From: Neobacillus cucumis
GTDB taxonomy: Bacteria > Bacillota > Bacilli > Bacillales_B > DSM-18226
DNA length: 64,000 bases
NCBI RefSeq assembly: GCF_023715505.1
Contig: NZ_JAMBOH010000015.1
Location: forward strand, 62,001 to 126,000
Direction: 5' to 3'
The notes below the pieces were generated by a model. The model made no database searches. It was not told the origin of the DNA and was given only the letters and a program-made list of their open reading frames with translations. Shown here piece after piece: positions 17,002-24,610 of this stretch (positions are counted from its first letter, which is position 1; each line of letters begins with the position of its first letter). The position numbers and the translations under genes were made by a program.

Positions 17002-17444
17002 TTGGTTAAACATGTAACTACAAAATTTAAAATACTAAAGCCTGCCAATGATTTTGTTTGAAACGATTGTAGATCAGAAATAATAGGGAACTTTTGGTTA
17101 TCATCTAGTTCGGAAAGATGGGAAGCAGGAAAAAAGGTTACCTTAAGATATGATGAATATGAAGCATAGGGAATTATTAAGGTAATAGAAGTGAATGAAA
17201 ATAAGAAGATTGTATTTTCAAGGGAAGAGGAACCCCATGAAGAAACAGTTGTTACTATTACATTAACGGAGTTGGATATTAAGTCGACTGTTATTGAAGT
17301 TACTGAATCAGGTTTCAAAGAAGAAGACTCTGAATTACTAAATAAATTAATAGGTCAAAAGAAGGCTGGGTTTATATGTTATCTTGTCTAAAGTGTTATT
17401 TAGAAAAGGGTGTGAATAATTTAAGAGCATCTTTAATTGATTAG
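17002..17444 (+). pseudogene. Decayed SRPBCC (START/AHSA1-like) gene
   Basis: From TTG 17002 the frame reads VKHVTTKFKILKPANDFV, a TGA stop (17062), then GNFWLSSSSERWEAGKKV, a TAG stop (17168), then KVIEVNENKKIVFS and TVIEVTESGFKEED. At about 17362 the homologous reading moves to another frame (EGWVYMLSCLKCYLEKGVNN) and ends at 17444. The order of a substrate-binding strand, the FxW motif and a C-terminal helix with EGW is that of AHSA1-type SRPBCC domains. Two in-frame stops plus a frameshift make it non-functional. The visible fragment beginning near 17191 is not a gene. Confidence 0.75.
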
Positions 17445-17464
17445 ATAAAAGTCATCTTAAGGGG

Positions 17465-17494
17465 CTTTCTGTATAAATACAGAGAGGCTTTTTT
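17465..17494 (+). terminator. Hairpin after the SRPBCC pseudogene
   Basis: CTTTCTGTA pairs with TACAGAGAG around TAAA, followed by GCTTTTTT. Confidence 0.75.
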
Positions 17495-17630
17495 GTATTA
17501 GCTGTAATATCATTAGGTCAGATTAAGATCTTTTCTCTTTCAATAGTCACCATTTATGTATAGATATCTTAAGTAAGTAATTAATTTTCAAAATCACAGA
17601 GATATTAAGTTCATTGAATCAATCAGAATT

Positions 17631-17960
17631 ATTGACGACCGATACCTCTAAAAATAAGTCACTTCGGTAGACAATGAAGCTTATTGACGACCGATACCTC
17701 CAAAAATAAGTCACTTCGGTAGACAATGAAGCTTATTGACGACCGATACCTCTAAAAATAAGTCACTTCGGTAGACAATGAAGCTTATTGACGACCGATA
17801 CCTCCAAAAATAAGTCACTTCGGTAGACAATGAAGCTTATTGACGACCGATACCTCCAAAAATAAGTCACTTGGGTAGACAATGGAGCTTATTGACGACC
17901 GATACCTCCAAAAATATTCGACTTGGGTAGAAAATAAAGGATTTTGACGATTTTATACAA
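17631..17960. repeat. 52-bp tandem array A
   Basis: Six copies begin at 17631, 17683, 17735, 17787, 17839 and 17891, exactly 52 bp apart, with a decayed seventh at 17943. Each unit contains ATTGACGACCGA and, 33 bp on (centre to centre), the inverted near-copy TCGGTAGACAAT, so the array is a series of alternating inverted half-sites. Copies 1-4 are nearly identical, differing by T or C in CCTCTA/CCTCCA. Copies 5-6 carry TTGGG instead of TTCGG. There are no unique spacers and no coding frame. Units can fold into imperfect hairpins. Function unknown. Confidence 0.9.
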
Positions 17961-18200
17961 AAAAATCGGTTTTAATCTCTGGATTTGGATTCGGTAATAA
18001 ATAATTGGTAACCGTAAATAACAAGGGCTGCTTTTTTTTATATGTTGCTTAAAACAGGAGAAATATACATTAACCTTATATGTGGGATTTACCTCAAGTA
18101 CTAATAGAAAGGAAAATCATTTTAATAGGTCTTGCAATTTGTAGACTAATTTTTAATTAGGTAGACTTAACTAATAATCATTTTTGTGTGTTTTTGTTAT
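17961..18200. other. Gap between array A and the copper cluster
   Basis: This AT-rich stretch has no convincing small gene. A GGGCTGCTTTTTTTT run near 18025 could be a weak terminator but lacks a good stem. Nothing else stands out. Confidence 0.4.
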
Positions 18201-18202
18201 GA

Positions 18203-18240
18203 ATGTGAATTTGATGATATTTTTCACATAAATTTCACAT
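18203..18240. promoter_or_regulatory. Dyad upstream of ycnK
   Basis: ATGTGAATTT and AAATTTCACAT form an imperfect inverted repeat across 17 bases, with a second TTTTCACAT half-site inside. It lies upstream of a TATAAT at 18276-18281 that probably serves ycnK. It is a candidate operator for YcnK autoregulation; the assignment is by position only. Confidence 0.35.
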
Positions 18241-18313
18241 TTATAACTTGTTAATGTTAAATTACTATTCTATTGTATAATTGTGGAGTTATGAAAACGA
18301 AAGGAGATCTAAA

Positions 18314-18889
18314 ATGCTGCCAGTTGAGAGACAGAAACATATAATGTCATGGTTAAAAGAGGAAGGAACCCTTTCCATAGCAGAAATTAGTAAACGTTTT
18401 AATGTCTCTGAGATGACTGTATATAGGGATATAAAGCCCCTATTAGAGGAAAATAAAATTAATAAAACGTCAGGTGGAATATCCTTACTATCCCATTCAG
18501 CCGTTCCGTCCCATTCTTGTACATACTGTTTAAAGGAATTGAATAATCGGCATCCTATGCAAATAATCACGATTCATCAAACAATGGAACAATTTTGCTG
18601 TCCGCACTGTGGTTTATTAAGATATAAAGATATTGAAAATAATGTATCCCAAATTATTTGCCGTGACTTTCTGCAGCATACTACGATCAGTGCCAAATTG
18701 GCCTATTTCATATTAGATGCCGATTTTCATTTAAATTGCTGCCAACCGCAAGTGTTAACCTTCGATTCGTTAAAATATGCAGAGCAATTTCAAAAGGGCT
18801 TCGGTGGAACCATCCTTCAATTCGATCAAGCAGTGGAAGAGGTTTCGAAAAGAATGAACAGTAATATCGGCTGTGGGTGTCATAAATAG
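18314..18889 (+). CDS. ycnK: Copper-responsive repressor YcnK
   Basis: The 191-residue protein has a DeoR-type helix-turn-helix in residues 1-55 (MLPVERQKHIMSWLKEEG, then SIAEISKRFNVSEMTVYRDI) fused to a NosL-like metal-sensing domain with many Cys: HSCTYCLKE, CCPHCGLLRY, LNCCQPQ and the tail GCGCHK. The NosL hallmark GFGGTILQFDQAVEEV is clear. This is the architecture of Bacillus YcnK, which represses ycnJ until copper is scarce. AAAGGAG precedes ATG 18314. It leads the ycnKJI operon, 15 bp before ycnJ. Confidence 0.93.
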   Translation: MLPVERQKHIMSWLKEEGTLSIAEISKRFNVSEMTVYRDIKPLLEENKINKTSGGISLLSHSAVPSHSCTYCLKELNNRHPMQIITIHQTMEQFCCPHCGLLRYKDIENNVSQIICRDFLQHTTISAKLAYFILDADFHLNCCQPQVLTFDSLKYAEQFQKGFGGTILQFDQAVEEVSKRMNSNIGCGCHK

Positions 18890-18904
18890 AAAGGAGGTGC
18901 TGGG

Positions 18905-20557
18905 TTGAAACAGATGAAAAACAGCATCCTGCTTATAACAGTCTTGTACCTTTTTCTATTTTTATGTCCTTCATTCGCTTCTGCGCATGCTTACATACTT
19001 AAATCAACCCCTTATGAAAACGAGATCGTAGACCAAGCACCACAAAAGGTAACGATTGAATTTGATGAGACCATTCAAGCATCGTTCAATTCTTTAGAGG
19101 TGTTTGATTCAGCAGGGAATCGGGTTGATCAGAAAAATGGGCGGATTAATCCTAAAAATCCTTCCATTATAGAAACAGATTTAGCAAAAAATCTTCCTAA
19201 TGACACATACAGCATAAAATGGCGGGTTGTATCTAGTGATGGACATCCTGTTGAGGGAGTGATTCCATTCCAAGTAGGAAATGGCGATTCCACTCAGGAC
19301 AGTTCGGATACAAATAAAGAATCAAAAGGATATATCCCGCAATTGGACTTGATTATCATTCGTTGGCTTCATTATTTAAGTAATGCGTGTTTGGTAGCTA
19401 TGCTCTTATTCTATCTTTTTGTCTTGCCTAAGGAATTACGGGAAAATGCTAGGGTTAGCGGTACTTTGGGTAAATTATTAAAACTTTCTTTGATTACTAT
19501 ATCCATTAGCATTCTTTTGAGTTTGCCGCTACAGGCAACCATAGAATCAGGATTATCGTGGAGTAAGGTTCTAGGGATTAAAGTTCTAATCGATATGTTA
19601 ACGAAAACATTCTTTGGGGAAATATGGATTATACAAATCACGAGTTTGGTTTTCTTATTCTTCTCTAGCTATTTGCTAATAAAGAAAAGATTTCATTCTT
19701 TATGGGTGTGGATTTCGTTTATTATTGGAATAGGATTGTTATTGACCAAGGCATTTACTAGTCATGCGTCCTCTTCCACCAACGTCTTAATCACCGTTTC
19801 CATCGATTTTATCCATTTACTTTCTGCCTCCATCTGGATTGGAAGCTTAATCGTTTTGGCTGTATTGATCCCTCTTAGTCGAAACGTGGATACAAAGGGA
19901 CTTTATTTAGATACGATTCGAACATTTTCCAAGTGGGGAATCTTGTTAGTCATTGTATTAACCTTTACAGGCGTTTATGGCAGCTTTTCATACTTTCCTA
20001 ATCTTCGAACACTCCTAACGACTAATTACGGCAGAGTATTGTCCGGAAAGATTATTCTGCTTGGTATCATGATTATTTTTGCGGCAGTTAACTTTGTAAA
20101 AGGGAAGCGAAATAAGGAAAAAGGACTGCCAGCCACTTTATGGGGAGAATTAATGGCTGGCGCGGTTGTTTTAGTTCTATCTGTTTTATTAACTAATTTA
20201 CCAACTGCCATGTCGTCTCCCGGTCCATTTAAGGAAACCAAAACGGTAAAACAGGAGAGTAATATTACCTTTAAAGCATCCCCTAATGTCATTGGGGAAA
20301 ATACCTTTGTCTTATCATTAAAAGACAAACATGGTCAGCCAATTAAGGATATTGAACAAGCAACCCTTACATTTACCTCTCTAGAGATGGATATGGGGGA
20401 AGCCACGAAAACATTAGTGAAAGTTAAGGAAGGGATCTATCAAGGAAAAGGAATGAATTTCAATATGGCAGGACGATGGAATGTTCATATTCATATCCTG
20501 ACCAAGAATTTAGAAACACTTGATACGGACTTCAAAGTGTTCGTTGGCAGTCAATAA
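18905..20557 (+). CDS. ycnJ: Copper importer YcnJ (CopC-CopD fusion)
   Basis: The 550-residue protein has a signal peptide ending near ASAHA, so the mature N-terminus presents His as in CopC. The CopC beta-barrel (about 26-125, with VVSSDGHPVEGVIPF) is followed by eight or so membrane segments of CopD (about 150-435) and an extracytoplasmic YtkA-like domain (about 445-550, with LEMDMGEATKTL). Bacillus YcnJ imports copper under limitation. TTG 18905 follows AAAGGAGGTGCTGGG; ATG 18914 is a less likely alternative. It lies between ycnK and ycnI, 24 bp from the ycnI start. Confidence 0.93.
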   Translation: MKQMKNSILLITVLYLFLFLCPSFASAHAYILKSTPYENEIVDQAPQKVTIEFDETIQASFNSLEVFDSAGNRVDQKNGRINPKNPSIIETDLAKNLPNDTYSIKWRVVSSDGHPVEGVIPFQVGNGDSTQDSSDTNKESKGYIPQLDLIIIRWLHYLSNACLVAMLLFYLFVLPKELRENARVSGTLGKLLKLSLITISISILLSLPLQATIESGLSWSKVLGIKVLIDMLTKTFFGEIWIIQITSLVFLFFSSYLLIKKRFHSLWVWISFIIGIGLLLTKAFTSHASSSTNVLITVSIDFIHLLSASIWIGSLIVLAVLIPLSRNVDTKGLYLDTIRTFSKWGILLVIVLTFTGVYGSFSYFPNLRTLLTTNYGRVLSGKIILLGIMIIFAAVNFVKGKRNKEKGLPATLWGELMAGAVVLVLSVLLTNLPTAMSSPGPFKETKTVKQESNITFKASPNVIGENTFVLSLKDKHGQPIKDIEQATLTFTSLEMDMGEATKTLVKVKEGIYQGKGMNFNMAGRWNVHIHILTKNLETLDTDFKVFVGSQ

Positions 20558-20581
20558 ATACTATATAGAGGAGATATGATT

Positions 20582-21220
20582 ATGAAAAAAACTATTAAAA
20601 AGATTACTAAAGTGGTTTTACCAACGGTGTTAGGTTTATTTCTGTTCTCAAGTGTGGCAAGTGCCCATGTGACCGTTATGCCAAAAACGTCAACTACCGG
20701 GGCATGGGAAACGTATACGGTGAAGGTTCCCGTAGAAAAAGAAGTACCAACCACGAAATTCACGCTAAAAGCACCTGCAGGGGTGGAGATTATGTCCTAT
20801 CAACCCGTCCCTGGCTGGAACTATTCTGCTGATAAAGACACTAGTGGCAAGGTAAAATCATTTACCTTTGAAGCAGCTGGAGAAGGGATTTTACCAGGTC
20901 AATTCCAGCAATTTACCTTTGTGGCGAAGAACCCTGATAAGGCTGCCGATATCGCTTGGGATGCATACCAATATTATAAAGATGGAAGTATCGTGGAATG
21001 GACAGGTGACGAATCGGCCAAAACCCCACATTCTATAACCGCTATTGTGGCTGGTGCGTCAACAGATGAACATCATGAGCAAGCTGCAACAGAAGATACT
21101 AACACTGACGAAACAAAAGCAGCCGAGGCTGAACAATCTAATTCTCTTCCACTTATCTTATCGATTGTTTCTGTTGTTCTTTCACTAGCTGCACTAGTCT
21201 TTGCGATTCGAAAAAAATAA
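20582..21220 (+). CDS. ycnI: YcnI copper-binding membrane-anchored protein (DUF1775)
   Basis: The 212-residue protein has a signal peptide ending SVASA, so the mature protein begins with His (HVTVMPKTS), the N-terminal copper ligand of this family. The DUF1775 beta-sandwich includes VPGWNYSADKD, whose Trp is at the copper site, and spans to about residue 155. An acidic/Thr linker leads to one C-terminal membrane anchor (LPLILSIVSVVLSLAALVFA) and RKK. It probably delivers copper to YcnJ. ATG 20582 lies eight bases after AGAGGAG, while ATG 20576 is only two bases away. A terminator follows. Confidence 0.92.
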   Translation: MKKTIKKITKVVLPTVLGLFLFSSVASAHVTVMPKTSTTGAWETYTVKVPVEKEVPTTKFTLKAPAGVEIMSYQPVPGWNYSADKDTSGKVKSFTFEAAGEGILPGQFQQFTFVAKNPDKAADIAWDAYQYYKDGSIVEWTGDESAKTPHSITAIVAGASTDEHHEQAATEDTNTDETKAAEAEQSNSLPLILSIVSVVLSLAALVFAIRKK

Positions 21221-21231
21221 CTAAAAACCCA

Positions 21232-21263
21232 AAAAACCTGTTCATCTGTTGAACAGGTTTTTT
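21232..21263. terminator. ycnKJI terminator, bidirectional
   Basis: AAAAACCTGTTC pairs with GAACAGGTTTTTT. It separates ycnI from the convergent lipoprotein gene. Confidence 0.92.
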
Positions 21264-21267
21264 CATA

Positions 21268-22083
21268 TTAGTTCACGTTGATCACGAAGGGAACCGTCAG
21301 AATATGTCCATTGACGTTAAACTGACCCCAGACTTTGTAAACTCCCTTGGTTGGGAAATAAGTCATAAATACCACTTTTGGACCTTTTGCTTTCGGGTAT
21401 AATGGGTGGATATGCATGAACTGTTTTACGTCCCTATCAATTGCAACCGAATGTCCAACCGTACCTAAATACTGTTTTAGATTTTTTATCGGCTTATTTG
21501 ACGCTGCATTATATAAGGTGAAGTTCATATCGATATTTTTTTTGGCAGTTGGTTTCTCATCAAAAGAAAGTGTTACCTTTGTTCCATCAATGATTTTGGT
21601 GAGAGTTGTGTCAGGTTCAATCGGAACTGCAGCAGGCGGAATACCTTGGACCATTATCCAGTGATCTTCAATACTATAATCACTAGCCCCCACGGGTGTC
21701 ATTTCAGCAATGAGCTTATAATCCCCACTAGCAGGAAACTTGGTCGTAATTTCGAATATTCCATTTCCCTTAAAAGTGGGATGAATATGGGCGAAGTAAG
21801 ATAGGTCCTTACTTACCACCACTAAATGCATTTTTTTCGTGCTTACCGTTTCAAATTCCTTAATCGGCTTATTATGTTTGTCCTTAATTAGGATGGAGAT
21901 TGTTACTGGCTGGTTAGCTGTTATACTATCTGGTGTAGACCATTCTGAGAGTGTTTCATTTCCGCTAACTGGCTTCATATTCATCATTTGCTTTTTATCC
22001 GTATTCATTGGGACTCTGGCGGCACCACAAGCAGATATCAATAAACAACTAATGAATAAGGGTACTAAAAAAATTTTTTTCAA
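21268..22083 (-). CDS. YtkA/FixH-like copper-associated lipoprotein
   Basis: The 271-residue lipoprotein starts at TTG 22083, eight bases after GAGGGG, giving KKIFLVPLFISCLLISAC with the lipobox Cys near 19. After MNMKPVSGN come two beta-sandwich repeats, each with an HIHP motif: LSYFAHIHPTFKGNG and VKQFMHIHPLYPKAK. Met/His-rich segments (KKQMMNMKP, KKMHLVVVS) point to copper or another soft metal at the outer membrane face. It is convergent with, and shares a terminator with, ycnKJI. The link to copper is inferred from sequence and neighbourhood. Confidence 0.75.
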   Translation of the reverse strand: MKKIFLVPLFISCLLISACGAARVPMNTDKKQMMNMKPVSGNETLSEWSTPDSITANQPVTISILIKDKHNKPIKEFETVSTKKMHLVVVSKDLSYFAHIHPTFKGNGIFEITTKFPASGDYKLIAEMTPVGASDYSIEDHWIMVQGIPPAAVPIEPDTTLTKIIDGTKVTLSFDEKPTAKKNIDMNFTLYNAASNKPIKNLKQYLGTVGHSVAIDRDVKQFMHIHPLYPKAKGPKVVFMTYFPTKGVYKVWGQFNVNGHILTVPFVINVN

Positions 22084-22338
22084 AAGAAATACCCCTCTCA
22101 AATATTTTACACAATATAGAGTTTAGATTAAAGATTCAGTTTACTTATATCATAGCATAGTAAATGTGAGACTACTAAATGTAGGATATGTTGGGGAAGA
22201 AAAAGTGAACTCTGTGGAAAATTTAAGAGACCTTATAAGACGTTGTTTGTAACAGGTGAAATGTTTTATAATGGAATAGTTTGGATATCATTTCCTGTTC
22301 TATTAAACTAATTTAGAAGAATACTTAGGGGTGAGCAT

Positions 22339-22632
22339 ATGGACGATTTAGTGATTTGGGGAATTTTAGGAGTAGGCCTTTTATTAATGAGCATCATAAG
22401 TGCAATTAGTCAGTTAAGAAGTGAACTTACCCGTGTAAACAATACGTTAAATAAAATTGCTAAACAAGTTGGAGTTCCCGATGAAGTTACAGCGGATATA
22501 CAAAAAGAATTAATAAGCCTTATTGCAGAGGGTAAAACGATTAAAGCCATTAAAAGATATCGGATGGTCACAGGACATGGTTTAAAGGAATCCAAAGAAT
22601 ATGTGGATTCCTTAACGAGAACGATCGGATGA
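22339..22632 (+). CDS. Membrane-anchored bL12 C-terminal-domain-like protein
   Basis: The 97-residue protein has one N-terminal membrane helix (VIWGILGVGLLLMSIISAI), a short coiled stretch (LRSELTRVNNTLNKIAKQVG), then a domain resembling the C-terminal domain of ribosomal protein bL12: LIAEGKTIKAIKRYRMVTGHG then LKESKEYVDSL. Such small membrane-tethered L7/L12-like proteins are known only as hypothetical proteins. GGGGTGAG precedes ATG 22339. It stands alone and converges on the VanW gene. Confidence 0.7.
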   Translation: MDDLVIWGILGVGLLLMSIISAISQLRSELTRVNNTLNKIAKQVGVPDEVTADIQKELISLIAEGKTIKAIKRYRMVTGHGLKESKEYVDSLTRTIG

Positions 22633-22643
22633 TTTTATTATCT

Positions 22644-23561
22644 TTAATTTTTAGATGGCGTTACTTTTTTATGCAAATCATAAGGAAGGTAGGGAACTTT
22701 TTTAGGATTAAAGTTAATTCCATCTGAAGAATAGACTTCTACCGTTAACCTGTTTCCGACAGTTTTTGCTTGAATCAAAATAGGTTGATTGTATTTATTT
22801 GTAAAAACAAAATCTGGTCCATCCCAACTAACGGTAGCATCTCGTCCAGGTGGGATATAAGAAACTTGTCTGCTGTGTGAAAAACGTTTAATAATGTTTA
22901 ATCCTGCATTATCCACTGCGTTAAAAAGGGTAGATGATACTTGACAAATTCCTCCACCAATATCTTCTGAATATTCGCCTCTTTTGATGACAGTGGCGGG
23001 CAAATATCCTTTTTCTGTGGTTCTTTTTCCCACTACTTGATTAAAAGAAAAGGTTTCACCTGGAAAAACCACAAAATTATTAATGGCATTTGTAGCAAGA
23101 TAAATATTATTGGTTCTTTCTTTATTATAGGAATTGAAGGATGTTACATATTTTCCGATTTTTTCTTTTCGAATAGCTTCAAGTAATTCACTGTCAACTT
23201 TAGGATAAATGGTTTGTAAGGGGAGCTCTAATTTAGATGTACCCTTGTTAAAATAATACGCATAAACTCTTTCTGTGAAAATCTGGCGGTGTAAACGGTA
23301 TCCAGCTTGTTCTGGTAACATATTTCCTCTTTTATCAATCAAAGCATTTTTAGGCTCTTTAGTCACTTGTTTGTCAAGATTATCCATACATTTATTTAAT
23401 TGTTCTGTATTTATCAAGGGTAATTCAGGAATGTTCATCGATAAATTTGTACAATTTTCGACGGATAAAGGCAGCCCATTGTTTGTGATTGATAATTGAT
23501 TTGACATCATATTCACTGGATGAGATAAAATAAATAGCCCAAGTAACCAAGTAAAATTCAT
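22644..23561 (-). CDS. VanW family protein
   Basis: The 305-residue protein has an N-terminal hydrophobic segment (MNFTWLLGLFILSH) and a C-terminal VanW domain from about 165, with GGGICQVSSTLFNAV, RFSHSRQVSYIPPGRDATV and DFVFTNKYNQPILI. VanW proteins are found in some vancomycin-resistance clusters but most are unrelated to resistance and of unknown function. No other van gene is near, although a VanS-like two-component pair lies 1 kb away. ATG 23561 is chosen over the upstream Met because GGGAGG lies ten bases before it. Confidence 0.85.
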   Translation of the reverse strand: MNFTWLLGLFILSHPVNMMSNQLSITNNGLPLSVENCTNLSMNIPELPLINTEQLNKCMDNLDKQVTKEPKNALIDKRGNMLPEQAGYRLHRQIFTERVYAYYFNKGTSKLELPLQTIYPKVDSELLEAIRKEKIGKYVTSFNSYNKERTNNIYLATNAINNFVVFPGETFSFNQVVGKRTTEKGYLPATVIKRGEYSEDIGGGICQVSSTLFNAVDNAGLNIIKRFSHSRQVSYIPPGRDATVSWDGPDFVFTNKYNQPILIQAKTVGNRLTVEVYSSDGINFNPKKVPYLPYDLHKKVTPSKN

Positions 23562-23678
23562 ATATAGACAACCTCCCATTTCTATTATGGGCAGAAAGAT
23601 TCCTTTCATGTAGTGGCTGAATGAATAATTAATGGTAATATTTTAAGTAAAAAATTAAAAGAGATGGAGAAAGCGTCG

Positions 23679-24560
23679 ATGCATAATTGGAAGCTTTTAA
23701 TTGCAGGAATGATCGTTTTATTATGTGCTTGTAGTCATCAAAATGAGCCCAAGAATCAAACAATTCCGGACAAGGCCCTTCATAAGGAGGTTAATAAAGC
23801 AATACTTCCAAAGGTTGACCATATTTTGATTGTTGTTGAAGAAAATCACTCTAAAAGTCAGATTGCAGGTAATTCATCCGCACCTTATATGAATTCATTA
23901 ATGAAGCAAGGAGCAAATTTCACGAATTACCATGCCATCCAACATCCGAGTCAGCCCAATTACTTGGCTTTATTCTCAGGATCGAATCAAGGGGTAACGA
24001 ATGATAAAATTCCCCGTTCAAAATTCTCTACAGACAACCTTGCAAGTGAATTAATTGAAAAGAATTACTCTTTTAAGGGGTATTCGGAAGGGATGCCGTC
24101 AGTCGGCTATGATAGGGAGTCGGCAGGAAACGGATATGCTCGAAAGCATAATCCTTGGACAAACTTCACAAATATTCCTTCAGAGGCTAATCAACCATTG
24201 GAAAATTTTCCGAAGGATTTTTCTCAATTACCAACAGTTTCATTTGTCATTCCAAGTCTCGATAATGACATGCATGACGGTACGATTAAGGAAGCTGATC
24301 AATGGTTAAAAGAACACATCGATCCTTATGTCCAATGGGCAAAAAACCATAATAGTCTTTTGGTTGTTACTTGGGATGAAGATGAAGGATCAGATAAAAA
24401 TATCATACCGACCTTCTTTGTCGGGCCAATGGTAAAATTAGGGGAATATGATACAGATGTTAATCATTTTAACTTATTAAGAACAGTAGAAGATATATAC
24501 GGGCTATCCCATACAGGCAAGGCCAAAACTAGTAAACCTATCATGGAAATATGGAAGTGA
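23679..24560 (+). CDS. Alkaline phosphatase-superfamily phosphoesterase lipoprotein
   Basis: The 293-residue protein begins with a lipoprotein signal (LLIAGMIVLLCAC, Cys near 17). The catalytic region resembles AcpA/phosphoesterase-family hydrolases: HILIVVEENHSKSQI, then YHAIQHPSQPNYLALFSG where the Ser-Gln-Pro-Asn forms the active site, MPSVGYDRE, PSLDNDMHDG and VVTWDEDEGSDKN. It would remove phosphate from extracytoplasmic substrates. ATG 23679 is preferred because GGAG is nine bases upstream. No pathway partner is adjacent. Confidence 0.8.
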   Translation: MHNWKLLIAGMIVLLCACSHQNEPKNQTIPDKALHKEVNKAILPKVDHILIVVEENHSKSQIAGNSSAPYMNSLMKQGANFTNYHAIQHPSQPNYLALFSGSNQGVTNDKIPRSKFSTDNLASELIEKNYSFKGYSEGMPSVGYDRESAGNGYARKHNPWTNFTNIPSEANQPLENFPKDFSQLPTVSFVIPSLDNDMHDGTIKEADQWLKEHIDPYVQWAKNHNSLLVVTWDEDEGSDKNIIPTFFVGPMVKLGEYDTDVNHFNLLRTVEDIYGLSHTGKAKTSKPIMEIWK

Positions 24561-24574
24561 AAAAAGTATTAATA

Positions 24575-24604
24575 TTAAGGGCGGTCTTTTTGGACGGCCC
24601 TTAA
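24575..24604. terminator. Hairpin between phosphoesterase and histidine kinase genes
   Basis: TTAAGGGCGGTC pairs with GACGGCCCTTAA around TTTTTG. The T-run is clear on the minus strand only after several bases, so strength is uncertain. Confidence 0.6.
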
Positions 24605-24610
24605 ACGCTA

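Noticed and set aside
17631..17960. Array A as a CRISPR array
   Set aside because: The 52-bp units are contiguous; there are no variable spacers and no cas genes nearby.
22644..23561. VanW gene as part of a vancomycin resistance locus with the VanS-like pair
   Set aside because: No vanA, vanH or vanX-type gene is present and the kinase faces a lipid gene cluster instead.
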